The notes beneath the pieces were generated by a model. It ran no database searches. It was not told the origin of the DNA and was given only the letters and a program-made list of their open reading frames with translations. Source: Eleusine coracana subsp. coracana (Eukaryota; Streptophyta; Magnoliopsida; Poales; Poaceae). From it: a stretch of DNA of 64,000 nt. Position 1 is the first letter of the stretch, and every line of letters begins with the position of its first letter. The position numbers and the translations under genes were made by a program. This document shows positions 11,323 through 22,507 of this stretch, piece by piece. Where the stretch lies: the NCBI GenBank assembly GCA_032690845.1, contig CM064425.1, positions 35,056,240 to 35,120,239 on the forward strand. Reading direction: 5' to 3'.

Positions 11323-13292
11323 GATACCAGCCATGTTAACATTCACAAGGAATGGATGTCCATCGATCTTCATAGCACCATTAGTAAACTTTATCTTGCC
11401 TTGTTCAATCACCATCTGAATCTGTCCTCTGAAAACTTTGCAACCATTGGTATTATGAGACGGCGAGTTATGCCACTTGCAATACCTCTTCTTCTTCAAT
11501 TCTTCAACAGGTGGAATCACATGATTAGGTGGCAGCTGAATATGCTTCTCTTATAACAGCATGTTAAATATATTATCGGCCTTGATGATATCGAAGTCAT
11601 ATTTTTCTTCTAGCTCATTCAGCTTCACCCAAGGACACGATAGAATATTCTTATTCCTAGTCCACTCAGCCATATCGACATCTTCAGTCTCCTCCCAGAT
11701 TCAAAATCGTAATCGTTATAGTTGACCTGAATCGGCCTAGATCATGCCCCCCCCCCCCAAGTCAGATTCAACTGGATACATACCTTCTGTACTAGTTGGG
11801 ACAAGCTCTCAAACTCAGCCGAGGGAAACTTTTCCCATAGGGGCGCTGCCAAACCATTAAAAGCAATCTCCACCATCTGATTATCTATCAACTGGAGACT
11901 GAAACATTTGTTGCGCATTTCTCTGAACCATTGCACGTAATCATGCACAGACTCACCAGCTTTCTGCCTCACAGCAATCAAATTTGACAATCTCAACTCC
12001 CTAGTCTCAGCAAAGAAATACTTATGAAATTTCTATTCGAGATTCATCCAAGTTATAATGGAGTTTGGGGGCAACGATGCGAACCAGGAGAAAGCTAATC
12101 TAGATAATTATAGAGGAAACAGCCTGATCTTTAATGCTTCAGTAGCTCCTACTTCTCCGTATTGCACCGAGAATCAGCTGATATGCTCAACAGTGGTGGT
12201 ATTATCTTGTCCAATGAACTTAGTAAATTTTGGTGGCCTGTATCGACTCGGCATAGGAATTAAGTCATAGCTAGGAGGATACGGAGGCCGATACATATAA
12301 GTCTGTTGTTTTGGCTTTAACCTAAATTGTTCTCTCATTACCTCAGCAATCTTCACTGCCTAGTCATCGGTCGAAACATTGGTATTTGGAGTAGCCAATG
12401 TAGGACCAGATACTGACACTTGTGGGGTCGTCTGTGAACCAAAGTTGACAACCGTGTGCTAGCCTCCCAACTCCTCAGGCAATGCAGACGGCGATGGCAT
12501 CCCGAATAGACTTGGCTCTACATTCGGTGTTGTACGATATGTTACATTTGGTTCTAATGTCTCTTGCCTGTACTATTGCGGCTGTGTCTACGGTGATGTC
12601 TTCTGTAGAATAATCCTAGGACCAGACCCAGGTGACCTCCATGTAGCGCGACCATTGTAATTCCTCGGGGGTGGATTGGCATTTTCTAACGCTGGCCTGG
12701 AGCTTGCTGTAGAAATTATAGTGCTAGTACTGGGCGACTGTTGCTCGGGTCCCTCAATTGCAGGCCAAGGAATATTCCCTTGAACACGGAAATACATCGG
12801 CCCACGTGCTGGATCATCATACACCCCTCCACTGTCTGAATAATCAAAGTCCTCAAAGTATTCACCAACACAAGTGATTGATTAATCAATGCATGATGCA
12901 TGTATTATGCTGTTCAATATAGCCTCATCTATCACCTCTATTGGCTTATTGGCAGGTCACTTCTTAGTTTCATCTTCATCAACCAAAGCAGCCACGGGTA
13001 ACTTGCCCCTCTGTATGATCTTGCCATGCCTGGTCTTGCTAAATGTGCTCAACAAAATGCTTTCATACTCAACAATTTTCGGATCAATTTGTGCCTTTGT
13101 TTCATCACTTAGATCATCCCTGTCAACAGGTATCATGTTCTCCATCTTCAGATCTGCATCGACATCATGTTTTGGTGTAGGGTTCTCAGGAAGTTTGGGA
13201 TCTTTTGGCATTCCATGTTCAACCATGTTGTAGGTCTTGAAGTTCTCTGTCCCATGAGGCGTGCCAAAAAAGTGTGTTGACGTGAAAATCAC
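11323..13292 (-). pseudogene. Tat copy 1 gag
   Basis: The minus-strand reading begins MIFTSTHFFGTPHGTENF (13,292) with an acidic N-terminal region. It continues through a Pro/Ser-rich linker (about 12,830-12,590) and the capsid-like gag core: AVKIAEVMREQF, FTKFIGQDNTTTVEHIS, RLAFSWFASLPPNSIITW, SVHDYVQWFREMRNKC (about 12,360-11,860). The zinc-knuckle-like KRYCKWHNSPSHNTNGCK follows at about 11,500-11,440. The frame carries several stops and short frame changes, for example at 12,957 and 12,588, and a C10 run at 11,747-11,756. The gag end is cut by the long-LTR insertion whose border is 11,322/11,323. Gag packages the element RNA; this copy cannot make a full product. Confidence 0.75.
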
Positions 13293-13370
13293 ATGCGTGA
13301 CCTGAGAGATTTGCTTAACTCTAGTGCAGGCTCAACACAAAGAAATCGAGGTGTGCCAGTCGATTTTCCC

Positions 13371-14624
13371 TGCAAATCGACAAAGAAACAAAAGGTTAAA
13401 TTCCACGGGTCACTGACCCAGGACAGGACGATGAAGAAAGCCGATAATCACTATTAGTGAAAACCAGCCGATGGCAATAAACAACAATAATATTAAAAAA
13501 AAGGAAACTAATCGGCTGACTTTGTATCGGCTTATCGGCAATTTGATAAGTGAGTATTAAATATTGCATGAATAGTGCCAATAAGAATTGAATCGATAGA
13601 GCAAAGTCGATAGATCTACGATAATCATGCTAAAACTCGCTCTATCAATGAAGAAAAGTCGATGGGCCAGAGTCGATGGAAGTACAGTAATCATGAACAG
13701 AACTCTGTCCGTCGATAGTGCTAAGTCGATAGATCTGGTAGCTGGTATTGCAAATATGTCTCAAAATTGTAGATCTAATCTTATTAAATGAAGGGGCCAA
13801 TCGACTTCTATGAATACAGCAATAAACAAGTGAAACAGTAAGAGGTCGATCGAACCGTGATAACGTGTCGGCTAAACGTCCCGATAAAACCCTATCTACT
13901 CTACCTATGATCGAATCATACCTAATCCTATCGACTCAATGAGAGATCAGAACCGATGCAGCCTCGCTGGCTTGAGCAGATCGAACTTAATCAAGACAGT
14001 GCCCAAATAAGGAAAATAGAACTAAATATGCTCCAATTATAGGTAAAATCGATAAAGTCACTCGAATAACAGATCTAAATTAAACTTATAAAACCTCCTA
14101 GAGATTACAATAGATCGGACCTAACCGAGACAGTATTGTGACCCAAAGTCGATAGTATAAACATAATTAAGATCTGATTACCGAATAACTAGCAATTCTA
14201 AAGATAACAACTAGAATATCAAATCAATGAGAAAGTACTAGTTGAAGTCAATAGAATTACCGAGGGTGACTAATCCAAGTCTCTCGCCGATATCAGAGCC
14301 AATGCAACCCATGCGAGACGAGGATTTCATTGAGAAAAGGTTTAGCGATGCGCCGAATTGTATTGAACGAAAGTGTTGTTTTCTCGTATAGACCCTATTA
14401 CATATTTATAGCCCCGTGCAAGGGTTCTGACCCGACTCGGTCAGGACTCTTAAACAAACCCAATAGAATTATTTCTAAATAAACTCTAAACTAAAAATAG
14501 AAAGAGATAAAATAACCCTATTGGGCCCACTCTATTCCATTCAACCGTTGAGCTTCGCTCACTTCGGCTGATTTCAACTCTCCGCCTCTGACCAATGGGA
14601 CCGGTCCAAATTTTGGTGCCAACA
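13371..14624 (-). repeat. 5' LTR of Tat copy 1
   Basis: On the minus strand the LTR runs TGTTGGCACCAAAATTTGG (from 14,624) to GATTTGCA (13,371), with the expected TG...CA ends. It is about 1,254 bp. It is followed by CTGGCACACCTCGATTTC, a likely primer-binding region, and then gag. Words of the ATCGAC/ATCGGC type are very frequent in it. The partner LTR is left of the window. The inner border is chosen from the CA end and the adjoining primer-site-like sequence, so it may be off by a few bases. Confidence 0.7.
14403..14410 (-). promoter_or_regulatory. TATA box in Tat copy 1 LTR
   Basis: TATAAATA on the minus strand lies about 215 bp inside the LTR start, after a TGCACGGGGC context and before an AT-rich leader. 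This is the expected place for the LTR core promoter (end of U3). Confidence 0.5.
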
Positions 14625-14639
14625 ATAATCCATAAAATA

Positions 14640-14842
14640 TGTAGAGATGAAACAAATTCTTCTCAGTGGAGGTTTCATCCTAGTTTCATAGTTTAGATAA
14701 CCGTGTACACAAGGTTTCATCCCCATGAAACCCAACTCCTCTCTCTCATCATAAATTTCATGCCACGTCACTGTTTTTGCTTATGTGGCATGCCATTTAA
14801 TGAGTTTGAAACTCATATGAAACTTGGATTGAGACTGCCTAA
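14640..14842. mobile_element. Decayed MITE copy related to the element at 14,961-15,314
   Basis: The segment contains GGTTTCATCCCCATGAAAC, then TTTTTGCTTATGTGGCATG, and ends GGATTGAGACTGCC. Each of these has a counterpart in the neighbouring, better preserved MITE: GAGTTTCATCCCTATGAAAC, CTTTTGCTTATGTGACACC and CATTGAGACTGGCC. The left terminus is degraded, so the borders are approximate. It abuts the LTR of Tat copy 1. Confidence 0.55.
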
Positions 14843-14960
14843 GAGGTATGGATCTTTATCTCATCTGACGCATCATCAATGTCCCGTAAAATAGTTAAGC
14901 ATCGGCAGTTCTTCATTTGTCCATACAACTCTACTGAAAGCTAGAGAGGAAAGAAAAATA

Positions 14961-15314
14961 GGCCAGTCTTAACGCATTGTTTCATCTTACACTTTCCAAG
15001 AGTGCCACATCAGATTTGAAGATTTAGTTTGATGTATGAAATAATCTCTCTCAATGCATAGTTTCATCTCACGATTTCATATATAAGTTATAGTATTAAA
15101 TTAACATCTATTTGTTACATTGAAATTGGTCAAAATGTGTTAGGATGAAACTCTATGTTCTCAATGCGAGTTTCATACCTATGAAACAGTGCCAAATGAG
15201 TTTCATCCCTATGAAACTCATTTGTCTAGTTTTATATTAATTGATATGCCATGTCATCTCTTTTGCTTATGTGACACCTCATTTAATGTTGATGAACCCC
15301 CATTGAGACTGGCC
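14961..15314. mobile_element. MITE with GGCCAGTCT termini
   Basis: The termini are GGCCAGTCTTAACGCATTG on the left and, on the right, the inverse of GGCCAGTCTCAATGGGGGTT. They form an imperfect terminal inverted repeat of about 24 bp. Both sides carry ATA, a possible 3-bp target duplication. The inside has many internal inverted pairs of the type GTTTCAT/ATGAAAC and no coding capacity. The superfamily cannot be fixed from the sequence alone. Confidence 0.7.
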
Positions 15315-15383
15315 ATATGGAGATGACTGGGCCTAAAGAAATTTCATTTCTGACATCCCCAATCAATGGGGTTGATATTATTA

Positions 15384-17515
15384 CTCTGTCTTCCAAATTA
15401 TATGACACTTAAGCTTTCTCAAGTTTTTTCAAATTATAAGACACTAAAAGGATCAAGTGATCGAGAGGGGGGGTGTGAATCGGGAACTCAAACTATGTAT
15501 CTATTTTGCCAAATACTAAGACCGACCACTCAAAACAACTCCTACACAATTCTAGTGGTGATCACACTAATAAGATAATCCTAAGAAAAGAAAGACAACC
15601 TAAGCATACTAGTGGATCACACACGAGGCACATAACTCCTATGCAATCTAGTAATCAAAGAACACACGGAAGCACACAAGAAGCTAGCAAAGGAGCCTAC
15701 TCATGCAAAGGTACTAGATCATCAAGTACAAGATAAGCACACAAGTATGAGTAGAACAATACATACTAGAATGATCAGTCAACCCAAAGCAACTCTTATA
15801 CATGCTAGTGATCAAGTGAAGGCTAAGCACAACTAGCAAGTAGGGAAGCCTATTCATGCAAGTCTACAAGGTAATCAACTAGAGCAAGGTAAGCACACAA
15901 GCATGAATAGCACGGTATGTAAATGCGAAAGGTAAAGGTATCAAAGTAAGGAGTAGAGTAAGAGATGGCTCGTGATTTTTTTTTCGAGGTCTCGGAAGGG
16001 TGGCGCCTTCCCATACTCCTTATTGGACCACTCCCGCCAGAGTCCCGGTCCCTCCCGCCACCAAGTGGAGTTCTCGCACATGAGCATGCAATCACTCCTG
16101 GAGTGAAGACACGGTTGCGTCACTGCTGCCACCAAGGCACAAGCTCGCCTCCCTCGAGAACTTGCCGGACTCCCGGAGCCGACACGGGAGCTCACTAGCG
16201 ATGCCCCTTTCACCGGCGGGCTCAAACCGGGTATAAACGTGTGACAGCCTTCACAATCGATCATGATAGGCTCGATCACCGACACCTAACCGGTCTAGGT
16301 CTCCCCATAGACCAAGAGTAACAACCTAGATCACACCCTCAAGGATACCCTAGCATTAGATGTGCATCAATGCTAAGTTACTCTCACTAGCACTCTCAAG
16401 ATATGCAATATCTCCTCCTAGTGCTCCTCCCTTTTCCTTTTAGCTCTCACCAAATGCTCCAAGCAATTCCACAGGCCAAGAGTGGTCTCCAAGACCCCAG
16501 CAATGAAGTTATATAGGCTTCCAACCTCCAACTAGGCATTGCTCCATAAAATCATCTCTCTGGACACCATTGACCGGACTGTCCGGTTATTGCCAGACCG
16601 GACCATCCAGTCTCTCTGAGACGACTCCTAGAGCCGTTGGCTGCACTGTCCAGATAATCTCCTCGTACTGACCGGACCGTCCGGTCAGACTTTCTCTCTC
16701 CATTCCAGAGAGCACCATCTTCTGCACTTCTCTGTCCCGAGCAACCTCCATACAAACCGGACTGTCCGGTCTATAGATCGGACCGTCCGGTCTCTATAGG
16801 TCTTCGCGCTGACAGACTTCCTCGCAGACTTCTCTCTGGTCTCCTAGTGACCGTACAGTCCGGTCTCCTCTGATCCCTCTGTCCGGTCACTATGTCCAGA
16901 AGCTAAAACTCCTCGTCCTCGCTTAACTTTGTCTCCCGGCTTCTCCGAACAGCTCCTTGGCTTCTCCACTGTCATCTAGTACCTCTGATTTCACTGAGCA
17001 TCCATGCATATCACCGACTAGACATGACCTAAGAGAAATGACCTAGACCCCCTTGATCGTCCAGTTTTTCTATGAACTCAAAGTCCTAACAATTAGAAAA
17101 GTGTTCCTAACACTTGCTCCATAGCTTGTCCTTAGCCTTGATCCATCTCCATCAACCCTTGGACTCCATCAAGCTCATCAAGCCTCCATGCTTGTGATCA
17201 TCGTCATCAACCACCACGGCAACCGTCAACAATCATCATTAAGTAATAAGAGGTTTCCTACACGCACAACACTCATGTAGACATTAGTCATATTTCATGT
17301 TTATCATTCATCACTAAAACATTCATACCTTGGGGTGACCTCAATGGTCATGATCCTTACAGATACTCTCACATTTCAATGCACCTTTTCCTCTTCTTAA
17401 TACATTCTTATCTCTATCTTCTTCTTCTTCTTGTTTTCTGTGTAACTAACTTTTTCATATCTCCTTAATTCTCGTGCTCGAAGTTAAAACGTCTTATAAT
17501 TTGGAACAAATGGAG
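15384..17515. mobile_element. Stowaway-type MITE split by a solo LTR
   Basis: The left end reads TA|CTCTGTCTTCCAAATTATA. The right end, inverted, reads TA|CTCCATTTGTTCCAAATTAT. These are the usual Stowaway terminal repeats with TA target sites (15,382-15,383 and 17,516-17,517). Only 15,384-15,444 and 17,362-17,515 belong to the MITE, about 210 bp in total. The rest is an LTR inserted later. Stowaway elements are mobilised by mariner-type transposases. Confidence 0.75.
15445..17361 (-). mobile_element. Solo LTR (1.9 kb), same family as the LTR at 57,136
   Basis: The ends form the inverted repeat TAAAAGGATC (15,445; from TGTAAGGATC) and GATCCTTACA (17,361). Flanks are GACAC (15,440-15,444) and GATAC (17,362-17,366), a 5-bp duplication with one change. 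On the minus strand the start (TGTAAGGATCATGACCATTG, then GGTATGAATG and TAATGTCTACATGAGTGTTG) matches the LTR beginning at 57,136. There are no internal genes, so it is a solo LTR left by recombination between two LTRs. Repeated phrases such as CCGGACTGTCCGGT (16,560-16,860) lie in its middle. Confidence 0.8.
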
Positions 17516-17591
17516 TAATTTCTTTATTTAGTCGGTGGTCCATTTCCATTTTTGTCAAGCGTGAATATACATATTGCCTCTGGTTTGGAAA

Positions 17592-17790
17592 TACAACTCG
17601 TTTAGGACAAGGTTTAGCATACCAAGATATGATTAATTTGAGTCTATTTTTTCATGTTTGCCCATATTAAATACAGTGTGGAGTTTAATTTTCTTGCCAA
17701 TCTCTCTCTTCCTGACTGGCTATCGCTACCTACCTCGAAATCAGAGGGCGCAGGTTCGATCCCCATCGCTGTGGCCTTGCTCTGAGATGT
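17592..17790 (+). repeat. Copy 1 of a duplicated segment with a tRNA-like B box
   Basis: TTTAGCATACCAAG, then a TCATGTTTGCCCATATTAAA stretch, then GACTGGCTATCGC and GCAGGTTCGATCCCCA. The last phrase resembles the RNA polymerase III B box (GGTTCGANTCC). A related segment occurs at 18,710-18,900 with the same order of landmarks. It may be a SINE joined to a MITE-like piece. It is not a tRNA gene, since no cloverleaf can be drawn. Confidence 0.4.
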
Positions 17791-17959
17791 TTTTTTGCCC
17801 GTTCTCGTGTTGCGTTCTTTTGCATGCACCAGGGCGAGGAACACGGTGCCTTTTTTGCATCGCTTTGTAGACACGGGGACGTGGCTGCCCTCTGAATTTT
17901 TGTTCGTGCCGCGCTAGGCTCATAATATTCTCGTTTTTTTTTCTGCATGGCACCGTTTC

Positions 17960-18709
17960 TTTTCCTGTTTTTCGTTCGCGCCGGCTAGAGAGGCGAGAAG
18001 CGAGAAGCGGCGGCCCGTGGCGAGAGAAAGGAGAAGCAGCGGCGAGGGCGACAGAGAAAGGTGGAGCAGCGGCGAGGGTGAGAGATAGAGAGAGGCATCA
18101 GCGATGGTGTGCGGCGAGAGATGCGAAGCATCGGCGCGGTTTAAAGGACTGGGGAGTTGGGAGGGCATGCATGCATCGTGCAGCGCGTGCTCAGGTCCGC
18201 GAGCACTACTTGCCTCGTCTGTTTCAATGCAACGCGAGGTGTGTTGTATGTGCGTGTGCACACTTAAGGTGTGTTGTACGAAATCTTTGTCCCAATTTGT
18301 GCATGGACTGAAGCAAAACCAATTTTTCAGCTATATTTTTATTGTAATAAGAATGTATTCGGCAGGGCTTATGCTGCTATTTATTAAAAGTGCTTATGAT
18401 TAACAAGTAGTTTAGGCTGCCAAACAACAAAATAGCATAAGTACTTATGAAGTATAAGTACCTATAAACACTTTGCTATTTTATATTACCATAAGCACTT
18501 TAGACAAAGCAACAAAATATAGCTTTTAGTGCTTATAATGGTTCCTTCTCTTAGCATAAGCAATTTGGACAGATAAATATAAGTAGTTTTGCCTAACGGG
18601 TTGATTGTTTATGCTACAATAAGCACAATAAACACTATAAAGCAGTTTTGATAGAATAAAACACTTTTAATATTATAAATGCTTAAAGCATACTCCCTTC
18701 ATACTAGAA
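17960..18709. other. Non-coding interval with MITE-like AT-rich repeat (about 18,365-18,670)
   Basis: 17,960-18,320 is purine-rich and GC-rich with no supported gene. From 18,365, many copies of AAGTGCTTAT or its inverse ATAAGCACTT occur, along with GCATAAGTACTTATG, giving a strongly self-complementary AT-rich region that looks like a MITE. I could not fix the termini or a target-site duplication. Confidence 0.35.
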
Positions 18710-18900
18710 AAATAATTCGTTTTAGACAACATTTAGCATACCAAGGAACAATCAATTAGGTAAAAATTATCATGTTTACTCATAATAAATAGGATATCAC
18801 CTCAAATCCTCTCTTAATATCCTGAGCGTGTGACTGGTTAGTAGCTCCACTCCCAAAGACATGGTCCCAGGATCGATTCTCCATAGATGTTTTTTTTATT
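18710..18900 (+). repeat. Copy 2 of the duplicated segment with a tRNA-like B box
   Basis: TTTAGCATACCAAG, TCATGTTTACTCATAATAAA, GTGACTGGTTAGTAGCTCC and CCCAGGATCGATTCTCCAT parallel the landmarks of 17,592-17,790. The TGGTTAGTAGC part resembles an A box and AGGATCGATTC a B box, about 40 bp apart. It ends in a T-rich run (18,889-18,898), which may act as a polymerase III stop. Together this is SINE-like. Confidence 0.4.
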
Positions 18901-19109
18901 TGACGTTTTTTCTTCTTTCCTGGTTGGCAAAGCGGAAGGTAAGGAAAATAACGATTGACGGCGCGTGCTCTTCTCGGGATACCAGCAGAGCACGTTGTCT
19001 TGGGAGAGAACATGAAATTATTACTAGCATGGGCAAAGTAGTCCACTAGGGAGCAAAATTTGTGAAAGGAATTGAGTTGTGACTAACTGATGAAAGTGCT
19101 AAAATGAAT

Positions 19110-19466
19110 TTTGGGATACTTGCCTTACAGGTATCCATAGATATGTCTAAGTCGGTAACTGACCGGGTACCTTATTAATAAGGAAATCGACCGAGTCGGC
19201 TTGGAGCACAAGGCAATTAGAAATAGATTTTCTATATAAATCCTTGTAGAATACGAGGAGGACTCTTCATGTATCCCTGTCGACCGGATATATAAGACGG
19301 CAAGGACCCTCCATCGGGGACACAACATTACAAGCAATACGATTCACAGTTCATAGGACGTAGGGTTTTTACTCTCATCGAGAGGGCCCGAACCTGTATA
19401 ACTCGGTGTCTTTTGCAACCATCATAGTTCTTAGTCTCGACGTAGTCCTATAAATTTATTGCCAAG
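19110..19466 (+). repeat. 5' LTR of Tat copy 2, main part
   Basis: These 357 bp match 38,522-38,591 plus 46,436-46,732 (the split 3' LTR) from GGGATACTTGCCTTA to CCTATAAATTTATT. The last 14 bp of the LTR lie beyond the Athila insertion at 28,254-28,267. A TATATAAG promoter motif is at 19,289-19,296. Most differences from the 3' LTR are C/T or G/A transitions. Confidence 0.85.
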
Positions 19467-20558
19467 TGTTGGTGGTTTCTAGATGCCCATTTTATCTACC
19501 AAAAAGGGATGTTTTGCGTCTTAATTTCGTGGTTTGGACTAACAATTAACCCCATATTTGCATATATTTGTAGTTGTTCTATTTTGAATGTAATCGTAGG
19601 AAACAGGTGTAAAACAGGGCAATTATGGATAAAGAGCTGAAGAGTAACGAAGATGGGCCAGATACGGAGCCGCGCCGATCGGCGCGACCCATGCGCCGAT
19701 CGGCGCAGGAGGAAAAGATGACTAAAACATGATCCGGTCCAAGAAAGATGAAGGCCCAGCCCAGTATGAGTCAGAGTCGGTGGAAGTTGACCTAATCCCG
19801 TCGTGTATAAAAGGAAGATAATTATCAAGAACCAAGGGGAGACGGCGATCGCGAGAATCAGTTATTAAAACTAGGGTTCCAGGATATTGGCGGCGGAGGT
19901 TCGTCAACACCGACGAGATCCACCAGAAGGGAGGTCGCGCCGATCGTCGTGACGCTTGCGTCGATCGGCTCGTGTGCATTCCAGCACTATTTCTCATCCC
20001 TCTGCTATGTCTAGCGGAAGGATGAGTGAGTAGTCTCATATTCTCTTCTCTGGTGCGGGGATCTAGTCATGTAACTCTCATACTTGTTGATACTCTCGCG
20101 ATGAATTTAATCTATGTGATGAACTTTATTACACATCCATCTATCCCTTTCATTAGTGTATTGGCCAATACACTTTTGCCCATTACATAGTGCAAGAAAC
20201 CAGTGTGGAGCTAATAGCCTCTGTAGTGACAGCCGGGGTGAACAAAACCACCATGTCTTGTAGAATATTAGAGTCATCACTCGAGTTGATAAGAATAAGG
20301 TTGCATGCTATTGAACCAATCCTAAGGAGAGAATCCTTCATCATCCTGTTACCTCTTAAATAACATTCACCTTCCACTTTCTCACCATTATCATTCACAC
20401 CAACCAACCCATTGCAATTTGTTAGTAACCTTTTAATAGTATTAGTTCCGCTCGTTCCCTGTGGATTCGATAACTTCGGAATACTCTGAGAGAAAAAGAG
20501 CTACAACTGTACACTGTCCTCTTGCGGTATATAAGTGGGTGCGTAATTACGACCAACA
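19467..20558 (+). repeat. 5' LTR of the Athila element
   Basis: 1,092 bp, ends TGTTGG...CCAACA. It carries two copies of the GCGCCGATCGGCGC-type palindrome module (19,672-19,706 and 19,937-19,969) and a TATAAAA box at 19,806. The 3' LTR is nearly collinear. Differences include ATTGGCCAATAC against ATCGGCCTAC near 20,160. Confidence 0.9.
19806..19812 (+). promoter_or_regulatory. TATA box of the Athila 5' LTR
   Basis: TATAAAAGGAAG lies about 340 bp into the LTR, between the two palindrome modules. The same motif is conserved in the 3' LTR at 27,498-27,504. Transcription should start a few tens of bases downstream, so the first palindrome module is in U3 and the second in the transcribed leader. 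Confidence 0.6.
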
Positions 20559-20569
20559 AGCCCTTTTTC

Positions 20570-20587
20570 TGGCGCCGTTGCCAGGGA
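20570..20587 (+). other. Primer-binding site, tRNA-Asp type
   Basis: TGGCGCCGTTGCCAGGGA lies 11 bp after the LTR end. It is complementary to the 3' end of plant tRNA-Asp except for one base (A where G is usual at position 14). This primes minus-strand DNA synthesis in Athila elements. Confidence 0.8.
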
Positions 20588-20680
20588 ACAAGCCAGTTCT
20601 TTTACTATTAATATTTTACTAATGTCTAATCCTCTCTTTTCTAGTTGTTTTTGTTTTTGTGTTTTGTGTGAATTTTTAGG

Positions 20681-21401
20681 ATGAGTACGACAAGACCTTC
20701 TCGGACGCTCAGGGAACTCTCTCTACCATCTCCAGACGTGCTGGTGCCTCAACCCTCAGATGAGAAGGCCACAGCCTCCTTGTATGTGTTAAACCCCATT
20801 ATCATTAGCATGGCTGAAGCAAACAAGTTCTTTGGAGCGAAAGAGGAGAACCCGTATACTCACTTACAAGATTTGGAGGCACTTTGCCAAACATTCCATC
20901 ATGAAGGAGTGCCTCGGGTCTTTACAGGTGGCTGCTTTTCCCATTCTCTTTGGGAGGAAAAGCCAAAGAGTGGCACAAGGCAGCATCTTGAGAAGCAAAA
21001 GGTAAGTGGAGTGAGTTAACTGGAAATTTTTGTCTCCACTATTTTCCTTTGCCAAAGGTGTAAAGTTGAGAAGGGAAGTGGTGAACTTCTTACAAGAAGA
21101 TGAAAAATCTCTCGCGGGAGCCTGGACGCGTTTTCAAACACTGTTGAAACAAGGACCTGACCTTGACATTGATGAGAATATGTGCGCTCAGACCTTCTAC
21201 ATGGCCATAAACAAGGCATCGATGATGCATTTGGATGGATCGGCCGGAGGAAGTTTTCTGAGATTGACAGCCAAGGTAGGCATCGAATTGTTAGGCAAAA
21301 TTGCCGAGAATGAAACTTTGCACAAGCATTGGGAAGAATATCTAGAACCAAATCGGCAATGCCCAGAAGTTATGAAGAAGGAAGAGTCGCCAGCTGAATA
21401 G
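20681..21401 (+). pseudogene. Athila gag, N-terminal part
   Basis: The ATG at 20,681 starts MSTTRPSRTLRELSLP, followed by SMAEANKFFGAKEENPYTHL and a core that changes frame near 20,925-21,030. It continues as REVVNFLQEDEKSLAGAWTR and FQTLLKQGPDLDIDENM (the gag core with its amphipathic helices), then HWEEYLEPNRQCPEVM. A TAG at 21,399-21,401 separates this from the following frame, which is otherwise in register. Gag forms the particle around the element RNA. The frame loss near 20,960 plus the stop make this copy non-functional. Confidence 0.7.
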
Positions 21402-21404
21402 ATC

Positions 21405-22480
21405 TTGGTGTCCGAGAGCAGATCAATGATTACTTCAGGGCAATTCGAAGAAATAAAGCCCGTCGGACCCACCTCTGTGGATCTGATGTGTGCGCCGATC
21501 GGCGCAGTCTCTGAGCCGATCGGCGCAGTCACGACAACAGGAGAACCGATTACCCTGATGACTCCGCCAAGTAGCAAGGAATATACCAAGATAGAAGCTG
21601 CGATTCTGGACAACCACCTGAAGGAATTTGAAGGGAATTTTGCTAAACCGAAGGGGAATAGAACATTAGCGAATGCTAAACCACTTGACGAATTTGAGCC
21701 AATGGACTGGATTCTCATTGATTTTTTGCAAGAATTGCTTAATATGAGAAGATCCTTCAGTCCGCAAGACGCCTCCGAAGCCGGAATTGAGTATTATTTC
21801 CCAAGTAATCGCCTCAAGTCGAAAGTTTTCGATCAAGAGATTATTGGGAGAGTTTTAGGGAAACTTTACAAGGATGATATAGAGCTTGATGGAATAGAGG
21901 TGAAACAAGCGAAGAGATTGCTAGACAGTTGCTTTGAGCCATCCCCCTACGAAGGATTATGTGGTGTGTATGTTGTAGGTGTCACTGAAGAGGAAAAAGA
22001 AGAACCGTACATACCCTGTGAGATATCGAGGAAGAAATTTCTGAAAGCCTTGTGTAACTTTGGCTCTCGTGTCAGCTTGATGACTTACGATGCATTCATG
22101 AGCATGCCTTATGGAACTCAACAGCGGCTGATGGGGACTGAACTTGAGCTGATCATGGCGGATGGTAGGAAACCAAGCCACTGGGAGTGATCAAGAATGT
22201 CAAAATTGAGATCAGCTCGAAAACAATGCCGGTAGATTCCTTTGTTCTAGACAATAAGGAAACTGGGGTTGAAGATATCATTCTGGGAAGGCCATTCTTA
22301 AGATTAGTACAAGCTGTTCTAGATGCTAGGAAAGGTCAAATCACGCTACACCTGGGAGAGGAAGAAGTGCAATTTCAATTTAATGATCCGTCTCATCAAG
22401 ACTCTTCTTACTATCAAGAATTCTACCCAGAGGAAGACGAGACGATAGGGATGGATATGGGAGACCCACTAGACCACATC
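21405..22480 (+). pseudogene. Athila gag tail and aspartic protease
   Basis: The frame continues after the gag stop and includes a palindrome module (21,492-21,526) read as APIGAVSEPIGAV. The protease follows: CEISRKKFLKALCNFGSRVSLMTYDAF. The active-site position reads CNFGS where related Athila proteases normally have Asp, so a catalytic residue looks lost. A 5-bp insertion near 22,172-22,178 (AAACCA followed by AGCCA) shifts the frame and ends the first ORF at 22,190. The remainder, [20 protein letters not shown] and [18 protein letters not shown], continues in the next frame. Confidence 0.7.
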
Positions 22481-22507
22481 ATGCGTGGAACTGACAAGTA
22501 TACTACC

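Larger units (their letters stand above)
1..14624 (-). mobile_element. Ty3/gypsy Tat-lineage LTR retrotransposon (copy 1), 3' end outside window
   Basis: Read on the minus strand, the order is 5' LTR (14,624-13,371), gag (13,292-11,323), protease, RT, RNase H, second RNase H and integrase (7,672-3,140), then an antisense gene (328-2,950, plus strand). The second RNase H domain and an antisense accessory gene between pol and the 3' LTR are known hallmarks of the Tat/Retand lineage. The 3' LTR is not in the window, so no target-site duplication can be tested. A non-coding insertion of about 3.7 kb separates gag from protease. All coding parts carry in-frame stops or frameshifts, so the copy is not autonomous. 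Confidence 0.85.

Noticed and set aside
17730..17790. tRNA gene suggested by GCAGGTTCGATCCCCA
   Set aside because: Only a B-box-like word; acceptor, D and anticodon stems cannot be formed. Kept as a SINE-like repeat.
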